Notes: generated from the sequence alone by a model not told the origin. 64,000 bases of DNA from UBA6183 sp964603255 (GCA_964603255.1 CAZRVA010000001.1:19550-83549); one strand, 5' to 3'; counted from the first letter of the stretch, positions 34,257 through 44,146 are shown. Numbers and translations: made by a program.

Positions 34257-35228
34257 TTATGCCAAATATTCTTTAAGCGACATGATGTTTGGAACATTTA
34301 ATGAATCTACCCTGCGCTCGTCAGCTACCATTAACGATACCCAATCCAAACGATGAATAAGTTCATATATACTTATTAAATTATATTGTTCCAGCTGCAT
34401 GGTAAGTACTTTATGATTCTCTACCTCAAGTAAACCCACTAAGAAATCAAAACGTAAATTAACGCGTTCATTTTGACTTGAATTCATCACAAAAAACACA
34501 GAATCCAAAGTATCATAATAGCTCTCAATTACATTGTGGTTCATTTCTGGCAGTGTATGAACAAAACATTCATGCTTTGAATTCTCTTGAATTTGCTGTG
34601 CAAACCTAATTGCTATAGGCTCCAGCGGACCATCAGCCAACACCACAAACTTGCTTTTAATCCTTGAGCGTATTTCTTGAAACATCGCATCAGCCTCTTC
34701 ATGGTAAGGCTCTGTTTCGGCAAGTGTGGTTGCAATGTTACTTAGCTCTTCTTTGTACTCTTTACCAATTAACTCACCCATTAACATAACTAAGTAGGTT
34801 AACGAAAAGCCTAGAGCCATACGTGGTTGAAAACCACCTTCAATTTTTAACGTGTGAACTTGATTTGATGAAGCAAGTTCATCTAACTTACCACCTGTGG
34901 TTAAAGCTAGAATTTTGCAACCACGTGCTTTGGCATCATTAAAAATGGATATAGTTTCTTCGGTATTACCACTGTATGAAGCAGCAATTACCAGCGTTTT
35001 TCCGTTAGCGTAAGCAGGTAAATTATAATCGGCAACACAATTAACAGGCACGGGCATATCGTTTAAAAAATATGCTTTTACAATTTGGCCACCAATACCA
35101 CTTCCACCTAAACCAGCAATAATAATATTGCTAAAATCAGTTGCTTTTAGTCCGTGCGGTTTATAGTTATTTACTGCGTAGTTAATCTGATAACTAAATT
35201 TTTTTAGTGCTTCGTGTTGCTCGTTCAT
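34257..35228 (-). CDS. SIS-domain sugar isomerase (phosphoglucose/phosphomannose isomerase type)
   Basis: 323 residues with the sugar-phosphate-binding SIS domain: IIAGLGGSGIGGQIVKAYF near residue 32, VIAASYSGNTEETISIF near 80, and the C-terminal family part with EMNHNVIESYYDTLD and the final RLDWVSLMVADERRVDSLNVPNI. This resembles bifunctional glucose/mannose-6-phosphate isomerases. It would feed mannose-6-phosphate into nucleotide-sugar synthesis. It starts 10 bases after rfbA. Confidence 0.85.
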   Translation of the reverse strand: MNEQHEALKKFSYQINYAVNNYKPHGLKATDFSNIIIAGLGGSGIGGQIVKAYFLNDMPVPVNCVADYNLPAYANGKTLVIAASYSGNTEETISIFNDAKARGCKILALTTGGKLDELASSNQVHTLKIEGGFQPRMALGFSLTYLVMLMGELIGKEYKEELSNIATTLAETEPYHEEADAMFQEIRSRIKSKFVVLADGPLEPIAIRFAQQIQENSKHECFVHTLPEMNHNVIESYYDTLDSVFFVMNSSQNERVNLRFDFLVGLLEVENHKVLTMQLEQYNLISIYELIHRLDWVSLMVADERRVDSLNVPNIMSLKEYLA

Positions 35229-35238
35229 ATATATTCTT

Positions 35239-36105
35239 TTACTTCTTCTTAATTAAATTCATCAAGTACTGACCGTAACCGCTCTTCAATAGTTTCTGGG
35301 CTTCGGTTTGCAATTGTTCCGTTGTTATCCAACCATTTTTGTAAGCGATTTCTTCAATACAACCTACTTTCAATCCTTGACGTTCTTCCAATACTTGAAC
35401 AAATTGTCCGGCTTGCATTAACGATGCAAATGTACCGGTATCTAACCAAGCAGTACCACGTTTTAATACGCCTACTTTTAGTTTTTTACGTTCAAGATAA
35501 ACACGGTTTACATCCGTTATTTCTAACTCACCGCGTGGTGATGGCTTAATATTTTTGGCAATCTCTACAACATCATTATCGTAAAAGTATAAACCAGGAA
35601 CCGCGTAATTTGATTTAGGCTCAACAGGTTTTTCTTCAATACTTAACGCATTCATGTTTTCGTCAAACTCAACCACACCATAACGCTCAGGGTCGTTTAC
35701 ATGATATGCAAATACAACACCGCCATCTGGGTCGTTGTTTTCTTTTAACAGCTGACTTAGTCCTGCGCTAAAGAAAATATTATCACCCAAAACAAGGGCT
35801 ACTTTATCTTTACCAATAAACTTCTCACCAATAATAAAGGCTTGTGCTAATCCATCGGGGCTAGGTTGTTCTGCATATTCAAACCTACAACCAATTTGGC
35901 TACCATCTCCTAATAATTTTTTAAATCCTGGCAAATCATGTGGGGTTGATATAATTAATACCTCACGAATACCCGCCAACATTAACACCGATAACGGATA
36001 ATATATCATTGGTTTATCGTAAACAGGCATTAACTGTTTACTTACTGCTAGTGTAAGTGGATGTAAACGTGTTCCACTTCCGCCTGCTAAAATTATTCCC
36101 TTCAT
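35239..36105 (-). CDS. rfbA: Glucose-1-phosphate thymidylyltransferase
   Basis: Makes dTDP-glucose, first step of dTDP-rhamnose and related sugars. 288 residues beginning MKGIILAGGSGTRLHPLTLA with SKQLMPVYDKPMIYYPLSVLMLAG directly after, the nucleotidyltransferase signature. LVLGDNIFF and EKPVEPKSNYAVPGLYFYD are also present. It lies between rfbB (83 bases upstream) and the SIS isomerase. Confidence 0.97.
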   Translation of the reverse strand: MKGIILAGGSGTRLHPLTLAVSKQLMPVYDKPMIYYPLSVLMLAGIREVLIISTPHDLPGFKKLLGDGSQIGCRFEYAEQPSPDGLAQAFIIGEKFIGKDKVALVLGDNIFFSAGLSQLLKENNDPDGGVVFAYHVNDPERYGVVEFDENMNALSIEEKPVEPKSNYAVPGLYFYDNDVVEIAKNIKPSPRGELEITDVNRVYLERKKLKVGVLKRGTAWLDTGTFASLMQAGQFVQVLEERQGLKVGCIEEIAYKNGWITTEQLQTEAQKLLKSGYGQYLMNLIKKK

Positions 36106-36188
36106 TTATATTATTGTTTTGGTTTAGATTGCTGTGAAGCGCACTAAACTAATTTTATTATTTTAATTAAGCAATTTAAAGCCAACAA

Positions 36189-37247
36189 CTAGCGCTCAGC
36201 GTACATTTTACTGTAATAGTTTTGATAATCTCCACTAGTAACTTCATCCATCCACTGCTGGTTATTCATGTACCAATCAATGGTTTTCTCTATACCTTCC
36301 TCAAACTGTAAAGATGGTTTCCAACCCAATTCGTTCATTATTTTATTGGCATCAATGGCATAACGCAAATCGTGTCCTGCACGGTCAGTAACATAAGTAA
36401 TCAACTTCTCAGATTCACCTTCAGGCCTGCCTAAACGTTTATCCATGGCTTTACAAATCACTTTAATCAAATCTATATTAGTCCACTCGTTAAAACCACC
36501 AATATTGTATGTCTCGCCTACTTTTCCTTTATGAAACACATCGTCAATTGCCCTTGCATGATCTACCACATACAACCAATCGCGTACATTCTCGCCTTTA
36601 CCATAAACCGGTAATGGCTTGTTGTTTCTGATGTTATTAATGAAAAGTGGAACTAACTTCTCAGGGAATTGATTTGGCCCGTAATTATTAGAGCAATTAC
36701 TTAATACCACACGAATTTTATAGGTGTTATGATAAGCACGCACAAAGTGATCGCTTGCTGCTTTACTTGCACTGTATGGACTCTGAGGATCGTATGGCGT
36801 AGTTTCTAAAAAGAAGCCACCATCATGTAAACTACCATAAACTTCATCAGTAGATACATGGTAAAATAACTTATCGTCCATGTTGTCTTTCCATGCTGTT
36901 TTAGCTGCATTTAATAAATTAACTGTTCCAACCACATTGGTCATCACAAAATCCATCGGGTTTGTTATGCTTCTATCTACGTGACTCTCTGCCGCTAAAT
37001 GAATCACATCAGTAAAACCATATTTATCAAATAAGCTGTTTATTTCAGCTGCATCAACCAAATCAGCTTTAATAAAAGTATAATTTGGTGCATTTTCAAT
37101 ATCAGTAATATTTTTAAGGTTACCCGCGTAGGTTAACTTATCCAAATTATAAATGTGGTAATCAGGATATTTGTTTACAAACAAACGTACAACGTGTGAA
37201 CCAATAAAACCGGCACCTCCGGTAATTAATACTTTTTTCTTCGTCAT
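36189..37247 (-). CDS. rfbB: dTDP-glucose 4,6-dehydratase
   Basis: Second enzyme of dTDP-sugar synthesis, an extended short-chain dehydrogenase. 352 residues: NAD motif ITGGAGFIGSHVVRLF, HLAAESHVDRSI, the catalytic STDEVYG and YSASKAASDHFVRAY (Tyr-x3-Lys), SNCSNNYGPNQFPEKLVPL. It pairs with rfbA downstream. No rfbC/rfbD follows within the window, so the final sugar is unknown. Confidence 0.97.
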   Translation of the reverse strand: MTKKKVLITGGAGFIGSHVVRLFVNKYPDYHIYNLDKLTYAGNLKNITDIENAPNYTFIKADLVDAAEINSLFDKYGFTDVIHLAAESHVDRSITNPMDFVMTNVVGTVNLLNAAKTAWKDNMDDKLFYHVSTDEVYGSLHDGGFFLETTPYDPQSPYSASKAASDHFVRAYHNTYKIRVVLSNCSNNYGPNQFPEKLVPLFINNIRNNKPLPVYGKGENVRDWLYVVDHARAIDDVFHKGKVGETYNIGGFNEWTNIDLIKVICKAMDKRLGRPEGESEKLITYVTDRAGHDLRYAIDANKIMNELGWKPSLQFEEGIEKTIDWYMNNQQWMDEVTSGDYQNYYSKMYAER

Positions 37248-37368
37248 GTTATTTTACTCTTGCGTGCATTTATGTTAAACGCACAAATTTTTAAAATGGT
37301 TATGTTGATTTGACAATTTAATAGTTACACACCCTAAACAGTCAAGCAATATATAAATTGTATTTAAA

Positions 37369-38400
37369 TTAATTGTTTGCACCTTTTAAAGCCTGTAAGT
37401 GTAATTCCCACTTCCAAGCAGTTTCTAATGCGTTTTCCAAACTTCTTTCTGCTTTCCAGCCCAATACATTGGTTGCCTTATCGCACGATGCAAATATTTG
37501 AACCACATCTCCTTCCCTACGCGGACCAACAACATAATTTAACTTTTTACCACTTACTTTTTCAAAAGCGGCCACAACCTCTAATACGGTATTGCCGTTA
37601 CCTGTACCGATGTTAAAAACGGAGTATTGATCTGCATTTTTATCCAAAAACGCTATCGCTTTAACGTGTGCTTTGGCTAAATCAACCACATGAATGTAAT
37701 CGCGAATACAGCTGCCATCTCGTGTAGGGTAATCGTTGCCAAAAACGGTTAGTTTCTCACGCATTCCAATTGCTGTTTGTGTAACAAAAGGTATTAAGTT
37801 ATTTGGTACACCATTTGGCAATTCACCAATCAAAGCGCTATCGTGCGCACCAATTGGATTAAAATAACGTAAAGCAACAATTTTTGTTGTTGATGATTTA
37901 GCCACATCAAACAACAACTCTTCGCATATTTTTTTGGTATTTCCGTATGGCGAATTTGCTTTTACTACCGGAGAGTTTTCTGTAATTGGAAGTGCATCTG
38001 CAGTTACATCACCATAAACCGTACAACTTGATGAAAATACCAAATGGTGAACACCATTTTTTTGCATGGCTTCTACCAAATTCACAGTTCCACCCACATT
38101 GTTTTCATAGTAAGACAAAGGTTTTTCAACCGACTCACCAACAGCTTTGTAGGCCGCAAAGTGAATGACAGCCTTAATATCAGGATGTTTTACAAACACG
38201 CTGTTTAACGCTTGTTTGTCTCTAATGTCAGCTTTTATGAAATCAAATGGTTTACCCGTAATTTTCTGGATATTCTCTATTACTTCAGGACTGGAGTTTT
38301 CGAAATTATCGATAGCCACCACATCATATCCGGCTTGCTGCAATTCAACTACTGTATGTGAGCCAATAAAACCCGACCCGCCTGTTACTAATACTTTCAT
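37369..38400 (-). CDS. galE: UDP-glucose 4-epimerase
   Basis: Interconverts UDP-glucose and UDP-galactose. 343 residues from MKVLVTGGSGFIGSHTVVEL, with HFAAYKAVGESVEKPLSYYENN, SSSCTVYG, the YGNTKK catalytic pair and RYFNPIGAHDSALIGE. The start at 38400 gives the standard N-terminus; an in-frame start 27 bases upstream is not conserved. It is 93 bases downstream of purM and 121 upstream of rfbB on the same strand. Confidence 0.96.
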   Translation of the reverse strand: MKVLVTGGSGFIGSHTVVELQQAGYDVVAIDNFENSSPEVIENIQKITGKPFDFIKADIRDKQALNSVFVKHPDIKAVIHFAAYKAVGESVEKPLSYYENNVGGTVNLVEAMQKNGVHHLVFSSSCTVYGDVTADALPITENSPVVKANSPYGNTKKICEELLFDVAKSSTTKIVALRYFNPIGAHDSALIGELPNGVPNNLIPFVTQTAIGMREKLTVFGNDYPTRDGSCIRDYIHVVDLAKAHVKAIAFLDKNADQYSVFNIGTGNGNTVLEVVAAFEKVSGKKLNYVVGPRREGDVVQIFASCDKATNVLGWKAERSLENALETAWKWELHLQALKGANN

Positions 38401-38493
38401 GTTTAGAAGGTTAAAAACAGGCCGCAAGATATAAATTTAGTGCAAAGAAAACAGTTGTTTATGTTAAGTTTTGTCGAGGTTACTTAGGGTTGA

Positions 38494-39657
38494 TTAGTAT
38501 TGAAAAGTACCGTGTGCCGATTTTACCACTACTTCTTTCTTATCGGCAGCCTCCACATAACCAATAACCTGAGCATCAATACTAAACGATTTAGCCAATT
38601 GAATTAAACCTTCGGCCGTTTTTTCGTTAACATAAAACTCAAGCAAACTTCCCATATTAAACACTTTGTACATTTCGTGCCAAGTGCTTCCGCTTTGAGC
38701 CTGAATCATTTCAAACAAAGGCGGTGTGGCAAACAAATTATCTTTAACAAAACGTAACCCGTTGGTATAATGTAAAACCTTGGTATGAGCGCCACCGGTG
38801 CAATGAATCATACCATGTATATCGCTAAAATAGTTATCAAATACTTGCTTAATAATTGGCGAAAAAGTGCGTGTTGGCGATAAAATCATTTTACCAACAT
38901 TTAACGGATGACCATCAACTTTATCGGTTAATTTTAAACCACCGGTATAAACTAACTCATCGGGCACAAGCTGATCGTAGCTTTCTTTTACATTTTTGTA
39001 ATTTGAAGAAAGCACATCGTGGCGTGCCATGGTTAATCCATTGCTTCCCATACCGGCATTGTATTCTTTTTCGTAGGTGGTTTGTCCATAACTTGCAAAT
39101 CCTACTATTACATCTCCCGGCTTAATGTTTTTATTGTCAATAATGCTGCTGCGTTTTGCACGTGCAGTAACCGTACTATCCACAATAATGGTACGCACCA
39201 AATCTCCTACATCCGCGGTTTCACCACCTGTTGAGTGAATATTTACACCATAACTGCGCAACATTTCAATAAACTCTTCTGTACCTTCAATAATGGTTTG
39301 AATAACCTCACCCGGAATTAAATTTTTATTTCTTCCTATTGTACTTGATATTAAAATATCTTGATAAACACCAGCAGCCAATAAGTCGTTTGTATTCATC
39401 ACAATAGCATCTTGTGCAATACCTTTCCAAACGCTTAAATCACCCGTTTCTTTCCAATATAAATACGCTAAACTGCTTTTTGTACCTGCACCATCAGCAT
39501 GCATTAAATTGCAATAAGCATCATCACCGCCTAAAAAATCTGGAACTATTTTGCAAAAAGCCTGAGGAAATAAACCTTTATCAATGTTTTTAATAGCTGC
39601 GTGTACATCTTCTTTTTGTGACGACACACCGCGTTTCATGTATTTATCGGAAGTCAT
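38494..39657 (-). CDS. purM: Phosphoribosylformylglycinamidine cyclo-ligase (AIR synthetase), Bacteroidota type
   Basis: Fifth step of purine synthesis. 387 residues, starting MTSDKYMKRGVSSQKEDVHAAIKNI. It matches the longer Bacteroidota PurM form: LMHADGAGTKSSLAYLYWKETGDLSVWKGIAQDA, STGGETADVGDLVRTIIVDST, NAGMGSNGLTMARHD and MIHCTGGAHTKVLHY. The upstream in-frame extension is unconserved, so the ATG at 39657 is chosen. Divergent from polA. Confidence 0.93.
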   Translation of the reverse strand: MTSDKYMKRGVSSQKEDVHAAIKNIDKGLFPQAFCKIVPDFLGGDDAYCNLMHADGAGTKSSLAYLYWKETGDLSVWKGIAQDAIVMNTNDLLAAGVYQDILISSTIGRNKNLIPGEVIQTIIEGTEEFIEMLRSYGVNIHSTGGETADVGDLVRTIIVDSTVTARAKRSSIIDNKNIKPGDVIVGFASYGQTTYEKEYNAGMGSNGLTMARHDVLSSNYKNVKESYDQLVPDELVYTGGLKLTDKVDGHPLNVGKMILSPTRTFSPIIKQVFDNYFSDIHGMIHCTGGAHTKVLHYTNGLRFVKDNLFATPPLFEMIQAQSGSTWHEMYKVFNMGSLLEFYVNEKTAEGLIQLAKSFSIDAQVIGYVEAADKKEVVVKSAHGTFQY

Positions 39658-39741
39658 TGTGCGGTAAACTAATTTGATGCGAAGATAATACTTCAAACCC
39701 GAAACAATTAGCACGAATTAATTAACAACACATTTTTATTA

Positions 39742-39772
39742 TTTGAGTATTGCAGCGGTATTCCTACTTTTG
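39742..39772 (+). promoter_or_regulatory. Predicted promoter for polA, placing the start of transcription at the ATG
   Basis: A perfect consensus: TTTG at 39742-39745 (within ATTTG), a 19-nt spacer and TACTTTTG at 39765-39772. The -7 box ends only 4 bases before the ATG at 39777, so the transcript would be leaderless or nearly so. Confidence 0.6.
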
Positions 39773-39776
39773 GGGC

Positions 39777-42602
39777 ATGCAGCAACGCAAAAAATTATTT
39801 TTATTAGATGGCATGGCCTTGGTTTACCGTGCTTATTTTGCTTTTAGCAAAAACCCAAGAATTACCTCTTACGGATTTAATACCTCGGCTATTTTTGGTT
39901 ATGTAAATACCTTGTTAGATGTGCTAAAAAAAGAAAAGCCAACCCATATTGGGGTAAGTTTTGATACCGCAGCACCTACAGCCCGTCATGATGAATACGA
40001 GCACTACAAAGCCCATCGTGATGAACAACCTGAGGATATTACCAAAGCACTTCCATACATTCTAAAAATAACGGAAGCTATGCGTATTCCACTACTAATA
40101 AGAGATGGTTTTGAAGCGGATGATATAATTGGAACACTGGCTAAAAAGGCTGAACAGCAAGGGTTTGATGTATATATGATGACTCCCGACAAGGATTTTG
40201 GGCAGTTGGTAAGCGAGCATATTTTTATTTACAAACCTGCACGAATGGGTAACGATTTTGAAATTTTGGGCGTACCAGAAGTATTGAAGCGTTGGGAGAT
40301 TACCGATATTAAACAGGTAATTGATATTTTAGGAATGTGGGGTGATGCGGTAGATAATATTCCGGGTATTCCGGGTATTGGCGAAAAAACGGCCAAACTC
40401 CTGGTTCAAAAATATGGCAGCATGGAAGGTTTGTACGAACATGTGGATGAACTAAAAGGCAAACAAAAAGAGAATGTAATTAACTTTAAAGAACAAGCCT
40501 TTTTAAGCAAACGATTAGCCACTATTGACATCAATGTGCCTATTGATTTAGTAGAGGAAGAGTTAATTTTAGAAGAACCTAACAAAGAAGAAGTAGAAAA
40601 ATTATTTACTGAATTAGAATTTAAAACTTTGGCTAAACGTGTTTTGGGCACTGAAATAGAAATGCCCGCAACGTCAGTAAAATCAACGCCTAAAGCTTCT
40701 TCAGGTTTTGATTTGTTTAACCAAGGTGCATCAACCACTACAACAAAAACAGAAGTTATTACCGAAGAAGAAGTAACTGTATCAAATCTTAATAATATTA
40801 GCAATACACCACACGAGTACATTTTATTAGAAACCGATGAGCAACTAAATAATGTTTTAAACGAATTGTTGCAACAACCTGAGGTTTGTTTTGATACAGA
40901 AACGTCAAGCTTGGATAAAATTGATAATGATATTGTAGGTTTTAGTTTCAGCTACAAAGCCCACCATGGTTATTATGTGGCTTGCCCCGATCATTTTGAT
41001 GAAGCCAAACGTTTACTCGAAATTTTTAAACCGGTTTTTGAAAGTGAAACCATCACCAAAATATTGCAAAATGTAAAGTTTGATTTGAGCATTTTACAGC
41101 GTTATGGTTTAACCTTGAAAGGACCGATTTTTGATACCATGTTGGCGCATTATTTAATTGAACCTGATTTGCGTCATGGTATGGATTTTTTATCGGGTGT
41201 ATACCTAAATTATGAACCAATTAATATTGAAACATTAATCGGTAAAAAAGGCAAAAATCAACTAAGCATGCGTGATGTTGAGGTTGAAAAAATAAAAGAG
41301 TATGCCGTTGAGGATACCGATATTACTTACCAGCTTAAGCATAAATTAGCACCACAACTTAAAGCCTGTGAAGCTGAAAAATTATTGTTTGAATTAGAAC
41401 AACCTTTAGTTCCGGTTTTGGCCGATATGGAGCAAGAAGGGGTTAAAATTAACAAACAGTTTTTAAATGATTATTCTGTTGAATTAGCTGCAGAAATTAC
41501 ACAATTAGAAAAGCGAATTATTGAACTGGCAGGTGTTGATTTTAACATTGCATCTCCTAAACAATTAGGTGAAGTATTGTTTGATCATTTAAAATTAGAC
41601 CCTAAGGCAAAGAAAACAAAAACGGGTCAGTATCAAACCGGTGAAGATGTTTTGCAAACCTTAAACGAACATGAGATTGTTCGTTGTATTTTAGAGGTTC
41701 GTCAGTTGCAAAAATTAAAATCAACTTATGTTGATGCATTGCCTGAATTGATTAATGAAACTACAGGACGCTTACATACTTCATTTAACCAAGCGGTAGC
41801 AGCAACAGGTAGGTTAAGCTCAAACAACCCTAACTTACAAAACATTCCTATCAGAACAGATAAGGGGCGTGAAGTGCGCAAGGCCTTTATTGCACGCAAT
41901 GAAGAATACGTTTTATTGAGTGCAGATTACTCGCAAATTGAGTTGCGTATTATCGCATCAATGGCCAATGAAGAAGCCATGATTGATGCATTTAGACAAG
42001 GAATAGATATTCATACTGCAACGGCAGCACGTGTTTATGGTATAGATGTAAAAGAGGTTACTCCTGAGCAACGCAGAAATGCCAAAGCAGTAAACTTCGG
42101 AATTATTTACGGACAATCAGCTTTTGGTTTATCACAAAGTTTGGGCATACCACGTAAAGAAGCTGCAACTATTATTGATGAATATTGGAAGCAATATCCA
42201 AACATCAAAAACTATATGAACATTACCATAAATGCCGCGAAAGAACATGGTTATGTGCAAACGTTAATGGGGCGCAGAAGATACCTACGTGATATTAACT
42301 CGGCTAATTTTACTGTGCGTGGCTTTGCCGAACGAAATGCCATTAACGCGCCTATACAAGGTAGTGCAGCAGATATGATTAAGTTGGCCATGATTAACAT
42401 CCACAACCGCATGCAAAGAGAAAGCAACTTAAAATCAAAAATGATTTTACAGGTTCATGATGAGTTATTGTTTGATGTATATAAACCTGAAGTTGAATAC
42501 ATGAAACAATTGGTGAAAGAAGAAATGGAAAAAGCCATGCCATTGCAGGTGCCTGTAATAGTAGAAACCGGCATTGGTGATAATTGGCTAGAGGCTCATT
42601 AA
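39777..42602 (+). CDS. polA: DNA polymerase I
   Basis: 941 residues in three parts. The 5'-3' exonuclease occupies about 1-290 (LFLLDGMALVYRAYF, DGFEADDIIGTLA, DAVDNIPGIPGIGEKTA). A 3'-5' exonuclease domain at about 330-530 keeps DTETSS and a YAVEDTDITYQL-type segment, so proofreading is probably active. The polymerase domain runs to the end: LLSADYSQIELRIIA (catalytic Asp near 718), RRNAKAVNFGIIYGQSAFGLS and ILQVHDELLFDV (HDE near 895). ATG at 39777 is preferred to the in-frame TTG at 39750. Confidence 0.97.
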   Translation: MQQRKKLFLLDGMALVYRAYFAFSKNPRITSYGFNTSAIFGYVNTLLDVLKKEKPTHIGVSFDTAAPTARHDEYEHYKAHRDEQPEDITKALPYILKITEAMRIPLLIRDGFEADDIIGTLAKKAEQQGFDVYMMTPDKDFGQLVSEHIFIYKPARMGNDFEILGVPEVLKRWEITDIKQVIDILGMWGDAVDNIPGIPGIGEKTAKLLVQKYGSMEGLYEHVDELKGKQKENVINFKEQAFLSKRLATIDINVPIDLVEEELILEEPNKEEVEKLFTELEFKTLAKRVLGTEIEMPATSVKSTPKASSGFDLFNQGASTTTTKTEVITEEEVTVSNLNNISNTPHEYILLETDEQLNNVLNELLQQPEVCFDTETSSLDKIDNDIVGFSFSYKAHHGYYVACPDHFDEAKRLLEIFKPVFESETITKILQNVKFDLSILQRYGLTLKGPIFDTMLAHYLIEPDLRHGMDFLSGVYLNYEPINIETLIGKKGKNQLSMRDVEVEKIKEYAVEDTDITYQLKHKLAPQLKACEAEKLLFELEQPLVPVLADMEQEGVKINKQFLNDYSVELAAEITQLEKRIIELAGVDFNIASPKQLGEVLFDHLKLDPKAKKTKTGQYQTGEDVLQTLNEHEIVRCILEVRQLQKLKSTYVDALPELINETTGRLHTSFNQAVAATGRLSSNNPNLQNIPIRTDKGREVRKAFIARNEEYVLLSADYSQIELRIIASMANEEAMIDAFRQGIDIHTATAARVYGIDVKEVTPEQRRNAKAVNFGIIYGQSAFGLSQSLGIPRKEAATIIDEYWKQYPNIKNYMNITINAAKEHGYVQTLMGRRRYLRDINSANFTVRGFAERNAINAPIQGSAADMIKLAMINIHNRMQRESNLKSKMILQVHDELLFDVYKPEVEYMKQLVKEEMEKAMPLQVPVIVETGIGDNWLEAH

Positions 42603-42640
42603 TTAATTAATAGTATAACGTTAGCTTAAGTATTTAAAAC

Positions 42641-43726
42641 ATGAATTGGCTTATTCCTGATATTACTTTTTTAGATAATAGACTATATGACATTCTACTG
42701 TTTTCAGTAATACTTTTATTGGGTTTGTTGCTGAAAAGATTTGGTGCGAAATTCTTAAGTAAGCAATCGTTTCGTATTTTTAAATCGTTTTCGAGCAACC
42801 AATTTAGCGAGGTATTTATTGAGTTATTACGCAAGCCTGTTGAACAACTCATAACTGTTTTGGTTATTTATTTTGCATTCGAGCGATTAAATTTTCCTCA
42901 GGATTGGAACTTAGCTCCGGTAGACAAAATTGGTGTACGTATGCTTTTGTTGGTGATTTGGCAAATTGCATTTTTTGTTGCTTTTTGTCGAATACTACTC
43001 AAAGCAACTGATTTCTTTACCCATGTTTTAATCAATCGCGAGAGTTTTCCAATATCGCCCGAGTTGGGGAATTTTTTAAAAGAACTCATTAAAGTAATCA
43101 TTGTAATACTATGTGTATTTGCAGCACTTAGGGTAATATTTCATGTTAACATTACTGCACTAGTAACCTCATTGGGTATTGGTGGTTTAGCGGTAGCACT
43201 TGCCGCACAAGATACATTAGCCAATTTGTTGGGCTCATTTATCATATACTTAGATAAACCATTTAAAGCTGGAGATTTAATAGAAGCCGGTGAAATTAAA
43301 GGAAGAGTTGAGCATGTAGGTTTCAGAACCACGCGCATCAGAACATTAGAAAAAAGCTTACTAACTGTGCCCAACAAAAAATTAATTGATGTGGCATTAA
43401 ACAACATTACGTTGAGTGATTCGCGCAGGGTTAAGTTTGAATTAGGCCTAACCTACTCTAGTAAATCGGCACAAATACTAAGTATTATTGACGACATTAA
43501 AGAGGTGTTGCACAAACACCCCAAAATTGCTGAGGATATGTCGGTTCATTTCACCGATTTTAGTGCAAGTTCACTTAATATAATGGTATTATATTTTGTG
43601 ATGAGCAACGATTACGAATTAATGGTGGAAGTGAAGGAAGAAGTGAACATTCAAATCATGGCCATAATTGAAAAACAGGGATGTGAATTTGCTTTTCCAA
43701 CACAAACAGTCATCATTAACAAATAA
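42641..43726 (+). CDS. mscS: MscS-type small-conductance mechanosensitive channel
   Basis: 361 residues. Four or so hydrophobic segments lie at 15-30, 65-80, 95-125 and 145-170, then the pore-lining helix VTSLGIGGLAVALAAQDTLANLLGS and the beta domain (IIYLDKPFKAGDLIEAGEIKGRVEHVGFRTTRIRTLEKSLLTVPNKKLID). The C-terminal alpha/beta domain ends in AFPTQTVIINK. It releases osmolytes on hypo-osmotic shock. It follows polA by 38 bases. Confidence 0.93.
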   Translation: MNWLIPDITFLDNRLYDILLFSVILLLGLLLKRFGAKFLSKQSFRIFKSFSSNQFSEVFIELLRKPVEQLITVLVIYFAFERLNFPQDWNLAPVDKIGVRMLLLVIWQIAFFVAFCRILLKATDFFTHVLINRESFPISPELGNFLKELIKVIIVILCVFAALRVIFHVNITALVTSLGIGGLAVALAAQDTLANLLGSFIIYLDKPFKAGDLIEAGEIKGRVEHVGFRTTRIRTLEKSLLTVPNKKLIDVALNNITLSDSRRVKFELGLTYSSKSAQILSIIDDIKEVLHKHPKIAEDMSVHFTDFSASSLNIMVLYFVMSNDYELMVEVKEEVNIQIMAIIEKQGCEFAFPTQTVIINK

Positions 43727-43866
43727 GTTCAAGTTATCAAAAGATAATTTAAGCTGTCGCTAAATGACACTTTACGTATGTTTACATCATTTTTTTGAAG
43801 ATAAAATGCCACTAAATCGTCATTTACTCTTATTGCAATATCTTTTCTTAAAAAGTCTAAATTTAA

Positions 43867-43897
43867 TTTGTGATTAATAAAAAAAGTATCATCTTTG
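43867..43897 (+). promoter_or_regulatory. Predicted promoter of a structured RNA
   Basis: TTTG at 43867-43870, a 19-nt spacer and CATCTTTG at 43890-43897 (one mismatch to TAnnTTTG). The start of transcription would fall at about 43902-43904, exactly where the first predicted stem begins. Confidence 0.5.
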
Positions 43898-43903
43898 TAT
43901 CGC

Positions 43904-44056
43904 GTTAGACAACAAAACAACTAAACAGTTCTTTCAATTATGTTTTCTAACCGACTGCGGGCGTTAAGCGCAGTCCACTAAAATTGCCCTCGTGGGGTTT
44001 AATGGTTATACAGGCTAATTCAGGGGCTCTTCGGAGCCCCGAGATTAGCTGTTTTT
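43904..44056 (+). ncRNA. Candidate small structured RNA (about 150 nt), unclassified
   Basis: A non-coding stretch running from a promoter to a strong terminator. Predicted stems in order: GTTAG/CTAAC (43904-43908 with 43947-43951) continuing as AAAACA/TGTTTT (43914-43919 with 43941-43946); GACTGCG/CGCAGTC (43953-43959 with 43969-43975, 9-nt loop); a short CCC/GGG stem near 43987-43997; and the terminator hairpin 44011-44051. Its GC content is higher than that of the surrounding intergenic DNA. It does not match tmRNA, SRP RNA, RNase P or a riboswitch that I know. It could be a trans-acting sRNA, a divergent 6S-like RNA, or a prematurely terminated leader of the gene at 44147, which seems to have its own weak promoter. 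Confidence 0.5.
44011..44056 (+). terminator. Strong rho-independent terminator of the structured RNA
   Basis: CAG and CTAAT (44011-44019, one bulged G) pair with ATTAG and CTG (44044-44051). Inside, GGGGCTC (44023-44029) pairs perfectly with GAGCCCC (44034-44040) around the very stable TTCG loop. Five T follow at 44052-44056. Confidence 0.85.
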
Positions 44057-44146
44057 GTTTAAAGACTTTCCAATTTTCATTTTATTTCTTGGTAATGTCA
44101 ACCTTCATGCTGAAATTTGGTGTCTATACGTTATTAACGTAACAGC

